Shown here: piece by piece, positions 59,881-64,000 of the stretch
How positions within the stretch are numbered: the stretch's first letter is position 1
Layout: each line of letters starts with the position of its first letter
DNA from: Carallia brachiata
Taxonomy: Eukaryota; Streptophyta; Magnoliopsida; Malpighiales; Rhizophoraceae
Direction of reading: 5' to 3'
Assembly: GCA_021464245.1 (NCBI GenBank)
Contig: JADCRB010000040.1
Span: 775,892 to 839,891 of the forward strand
Length of the DNA: 64,000 bases
Made by a program: the position numbers and the translations under genes
Notes under the pieces: model-generated
What the model was told of the DNA's origin: nothing
The model's input: only the letters and a program-made list of their open reading frames with translations
Databases searched by the model: none

Positions 59881-61421
59881 TCTCTCTTATTGTTTGGATC
59901 CTTTTTTTACATTGTTTTTTTTTTAAATTGATAATATTTTTCTTTGTATTGCATTCGATATTTTTATGTCTCAAAAACTTAAAATAAAATATTTTTTCTC
60001 TGATTCACGAGCAAATAAGGTAACATTACATATTTAGAGTAAAGTTCAAATTAAAATGAAAAATATGTGAATAAACGCTGGGTATTTAAATGTTGGGTGT
60101 GTATATGTATATATGTTGGGTATTTAAACTAAGGAGAGCTCTAAAATTATTAAATTAAATATTGTCAAATATGTGAATTTTTTAAAACTAAAATAAAATA
60201 ATTATATCTTTTATGATTAGTTTACATATTAACAGCTGTTCTGACAGCAATTTTACCAAATAAATAAACTAAAATATTATTTTTTTCATAGTAATTTCAC
60301 CACTTTCACCAAACATCATACAATTTGAAGTAATAGTACTTTTATCCTGAGCACTTTTCTTCGCAACACTTCATTTCACAACATTTTATCTCACAGCGTT
60401 GGCAAACAGAACCTAAGTTGTCCATATATGTATCATTTATCAAAATTAAAACTCTTTTTTTATTAATTTTTTAAATAAATAAATAAGAGTCCTTAAAATT
60501 TAGGATCTTGTCACATAAATCTTTTTTGGATTCTAGAATGAAGGAGAAGAAAGTTGAAACTCTCCATTATGTAAATTAATATTATATATGAATTGAAATA
60601 AATATATAAATGCATCTTAGTACATAAGATTAAAGAATTTATACACCGTGTGAGTTTGTTGTGTGAATTTGTTTCGATTAAACATCCATATTTGTGTGAG
60701 AGTATTTGATCAATCGGTTCAGATTGGTCGTTCCCACAAAATTCTATTTGTATATCTTATACTCATAAATTTAGTTAATGTAATTTAAATCTCAAAAATT
60801 GTTATGTTGAATGCATTTATCATCAGATGAGAATAGTCCTTTTGATTTAACACAACATACTGTGTTGTCTTGTTATGTATGCATAGTTTCATTAAGTACA
60901 CCCCACTAGTTAATATTTAAGATTTATATTTTAGAAGTTTTTAGGTTTTAATTAGGAAGCAAATATGAAGTTTATAAAAATAAAGATAATTATTCAATTG
61001 TATAACTCATAACTTAATGAATCTTCTAATAGGCTAAAATTTTAAATTTAATTTTCTATGGGTCAAAGAATTGAGAGGATCACTATGGGAAATCCTAGAG
61101 GTGTTTATGCAATTTATTTTTAAAATTTATTAGTAACCATACATTAATTTCCATCCTCACTATCAGTCAGTACTTGTTTTTTGTATACAAGAATTGCAAG
61201 ATCGAGAATGAACAAAATGAATGAAAAAATACAACAAAATAAATATGCATAATATAGAACTATATAATATGTGAATAACATTGAATTCTTTCACATCTTG
61301 CAATTGTTTGCAATAAAAAAGAAAGAAAATTAAAGGTTTTTTTTTTTTTTTTCTCTCTTCTCCAGCCAACTGTTTATTTTAGAATATGTTAAGCACTTGC
61401 TAGATATATAGCTACTGACTT
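59881..61421. other. AT-rich region, no gene seen
   Basis: Includes the PIF right end above. The last 100 bases or so are expected to be 3' UTR of the minus-strand C2 gene. Confidence 0.5.
60300..60413. repeat. Probable right terminal end of the plus-strand PIF/Harbinger element
   Basis: Ends ...AGCGTTGGCAAACAGAACC followed by TAA (60414-60416), the three-base target of PIF elements. Inverted, it reads GGTTCTGTTTGCCAACGCT, a typical PIF terminus. The matching left end was not found. Confidence 0.5.
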
Positions 61422-62025
61422 GAGCTAGCGAATTGACCAAGATTTGCCCCCCAAACAGGAACGCCAGTGACAAATCCACCAAAATCCTCGTCCGCCTCCG
61501 CCTTCGCCTTAGGGACCACCGCTAATGTTGGCTTCGGCTTCTCGTACGCCATTGCATCAGCTGCCACCTCCTTCATCTCTTCTTGGAACTGGACGCCGAC
61601 ATGTAATTATCCGACAATTTGGCTCTCACCGAAACATTAATAATCCCGTTTCTCTTCCCTTTCGGGCTAATCAACCTGTAACTCAAAAAGCTCAGGTAAT
61701 CACCCGGCAAATGTCCTCCCATAAAGTCCGTCCCAGCATTCTCGCCGACCCAATAAGCCTACTGTTTTCGGAAGCAGCGGTTGCCGTTCTTCTTGCGGTA
61801 AACTTCCAGCGTTAAAAATCTTTCCCGCAACGGCATGTTGATTACTACCTTCTCGTCCCAGAAGGGATAGCTCCCTCCTTCTGTATCGATCTTTGTGGCA
61901 ACAGCGTTTGTGGGATCCGTTCTAACGACCACAAAGGCATTCTTTTTTACAGACCTATGGTCAATTCGTAGTAGGTCTTCGCAGGATATGACTCTGATTT
62001 CTAGCGTCCGAAAATTGCTGTCCAT
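61422..62025 (-). CDS. C2-domain protein (SRC2/BAP-like), frame broken by small indels
   Basis: Intronless on the minus strand from the ATG at 62025. The C2 domain begins TLEIRVISCEDL, with KKNAFVVVRTDP, GGSYPFWDEKVVINMP and RFLTLEVYRK. Further blocks lie in other frames: RLIGSARM (about 61760-61737), TDFMGGHLPGDYLSFLSYRL (about 61733-61674) and a tail KEVAADAMAYEKPKPTLAVV to FVTGVPVWGANLG, stopping at 61424-61422. At least three one-base changes are needed to connect them. Two are missing C residues near 61736 and 61585; the one near 61765 is less clear. Such proteins bind phospholipid in a Ca2+-dependent or independent way, and some act in stress signalling. As read it would stop at 61759. 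Errors or a young pseudogene. Confidence 0.75.
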
Positions 62026-64000
62026 AATTGATGACTACAACTTGCGACAGCTTTTACGCACGAGGCGTTTTTTTAAAGTGTTTGTAGACGTAGAAAAGGT
62101 GTAAGGCCAGGTAACAATAACTAGGAAGCCACGGGGAAAGCTCAGAGAAGGAGAGAGTTTCTTTCCGGGGTGGTTGATTGTTTGCCAAATCCGGAATTTA
62201 CTTGTTGGTATTTGGTAAGCATGGAAATTATTCAAGGAACTAACGGAGGAAAAACATAATCAATTCGATGAAGTTGGCATTTGACGTGTCTTTGGAGAAG
62301 AAAGTTCACATATTGAGAATTTTCCTTGTTTGGAGTAACAAAATTTAGACCCAAAAAAAAAAATGAAAAGAAAATTCACGCCTAATTTTGTGCGCTGTTG
62401 GGGTCTTCCTGTGGTTTGATCCACGTAATGTGTTCCATTTATTTACGAAGAATTCTCAGCCAATTGAGATTTTGGTTTAATTGGAACTCAATCGAGTTTA
62501 GACTTTGTTGGGAGAGAAATCCGAGCACTATTGTTATTGGGTCCCAAAGGCCAAGTCCAATGGGACTTAGCAGTCTCTTCCAGAAGAATACCTCAAGATT
62601 ATTCTAAAGTGAAGAAGTTAGGTATAAGAATTTGGTTATAAATATTCACATTTGTTACAATGTTATGACCTATTAATTGCATCACTTATTATCTTACAAT
62701 TCTTGTACTCACTTAAATATCAGAGTACTAATATTAGATCCAAACCCAACACCCCATTGTCTTGCTAGAATTGGGTCTAGGTCCCTCCACTGGGCCAGGC
62801 CCCCGCATCTCCCACCCAGAACTTCCAAAAAGATCGAGCCCACTACATAGTTTCTGAAGTCAGCCTGAGTCTCCACCCTAGAGCTTGACTGATCAGATTT
62901 ATTAGATGTTTCAAAAGCTAATTGTTGTGTGAATCATCTATCAAAAAGGAGAATCATGGTGACAATGCAGTAGAAGCAATATGGTAAATGCGTATTAATG
63001 TGGTGTAATATGATGATAAAATTACTAAATTATAAAAAAAATATAATCACATAAAAGTCTTTGGATTGACTACATGACACCTTTAATTAGCTGTATTGTT
63101 ATGTAGTTAAGTTTCTATCAAAAATAGGTCATGTAACAGCCTTGGGAGTGCAAGTCTGGAAGGAAGCCTCTCCTTCACCTATTATGTCTTAGAGGCTGAT
63201 CTATCAATCTACTTAACTGCATCCTAAAACTTTCACTATCCAACGGTCTAGATCATCGTGTGTTTACTGTATACTTTTTTATACTTTAAGAACAATCTTT
63301 TATGCAAGTGTTATTTAGAGCTGTTCTTGTTGTTCTTAGTTCATTTTCATATGCACCAAAGAAAATGAAGACATAAGTTAAGAATACTAGATCGATATTG
63401 AATTTGCACCTCAAAGTCCAAAAATTTTATGATTCTTTAATATTGGATATCAAGAATGCGAATGAAATCGCTAATCAGAATCTATTATATATATTATTAA
63501 GCCTATGACATAATCATGTCGCGCACGGCATGTCTTTTCTTTTTTTCTCTCATTTTTAGTCATATCTTTTCATCTTTCAAATGATATATAGGAATTTTTA
63601 TTTTGACTCTATTTTTAAATGAGTGTAACAACTAATCATATACCACATATAAGGGGTTCACTTGAATAAAAAGTTAAAAATAATATTTGAATGGTATTAG
63701 ATCATGAGTTAATTTTATTCACTAAAAAGAATAAAATTAGTAAGTGTTATATATATATATCTATATATTATCAACAAATATTCTAAGTTAACCCTTTATT
63801 TCTTATGACTAAACTTTATTGTGGTTTAATTCTTTGAATTTAGAAGGCCAAAAGTTTTTATTACTATTGTTAATTTTGAGATTTTTTTTTCCTCCTTTTT
63901 CCCCAAAAATTCAAGCAGCTAACAAATATTTACTGTAGGACACGAAGAGTTTTTTTTTTTTTTTAATTAGATAGTTGATGATCAGATTTCTTCTGAAGAC
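62026..64000. other. C2 gene upstream region and AT-rich DNA
   Basis: The first few hundred bases are the likely promoter. About 62620-62830 reads TATAAATA-like and then CCCAGGCCC-rich sequence that could be part of an LTR, without a second copy to confirm it. No gene seen to the window end. Confidence 0.4.

Noticed and set aside
61525..61815. 96-codon plus-strand open frame over the C2 gene
   Set aside because: It is antisense to the C2-domain coding sequence, and its residues show no family features. The minus strand carries the conserved blocks.
62620..62830. LTR of a copia or gypsy element
   Set aside because: TATA-like and GC-rich patches suggest it, but there is no second copy, primer site or terminal TG/CA pair.

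Overview
The window is nuclear DNA of a flowering plant, most likely a eudicot. Intergenic DNA is AT-rich, genes carry short GT-AG introns, and several products are plant-specific: a plastid glucose-6-phosphate translocator, the LHCP translocation factor LTD/GDC1, a plastid-type tryptophan synthase beta chain and the vacuolar exchanger MHX. Miniature inverted-repeat elements, PIF/Harbinger elements and a petuvirus-like endogenous pararetrovirus add to this. A woody eudicot such as Citrus is a guess from the pararetrovirus and MITE types, not something proved here.

Layout. 0-3.1 kb and 9.65-15.4 kb are two diverged copies of one locus. Each holds the minus-strand 5' end of a degraded endogenous pararetrovirus, a 106-bp exon-like block with intact splice sites, and a cytochrome P450 remnant. 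Between them (3.8-8.5 kb, minus) is an intact seven-exon gene for a secreted protein with a permuted-papain-like His/Glu/Cys arrangement. From 15.8 to 25.7 kb lies a rearranged block. It has a 3'-truncated NEPRO-like gene, a second copy of that gene's promoter and exon 1 placed next to the start codon of an intact GPT gene, and a nearly identical second copy of GPT exons 3-5. At 26.4-27.4 kb is the 3' end of a tryptophan synthase beta gene, cut at an N. 31.3-32.2 kb holds two convergent small paralogous genes whose stop codons overlap. 33.4-35.5 kb is LTD/GDC1 (minus) with two one-base deletions. 35.7-49 kb is mostly repeats: nested inverted repeats, a SINE candidate, an Athila-type retroelement remnant, MITEs and a FAR1-like fragment. 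49.3-53.6 kb is an intact nine-exon MHX gene. 54.3-60.4 kb holds two decayed PIF/Harbinger transposons in opposite orientation, one interrupted by a MITE. 61.4-62.0 kb (minus) is a C2-domain gene with several small indels.

The genes do not form a pathway. The plastid-directed products (GPT, LTD, tryptophan synthase) and the vacuolar exchanger are ordinary scattered housekeeping genes. Two features stand out as possible assembly problems. Each of the three single Ns lies at or next to an abrupt change of sequence, and several one-base deletions in otherwise conserved reading frames fall in short runs of G or C. Claims about duplicated or broken genes should be read with that in mind. I did not find a clearly new biological system. 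The best candidates for follow-up are the NEPRO-promoter/GPT junction, the convergent paralogue pair, the uncharacterised papain-like protein and the doubly preserved pararetrovirus locus.
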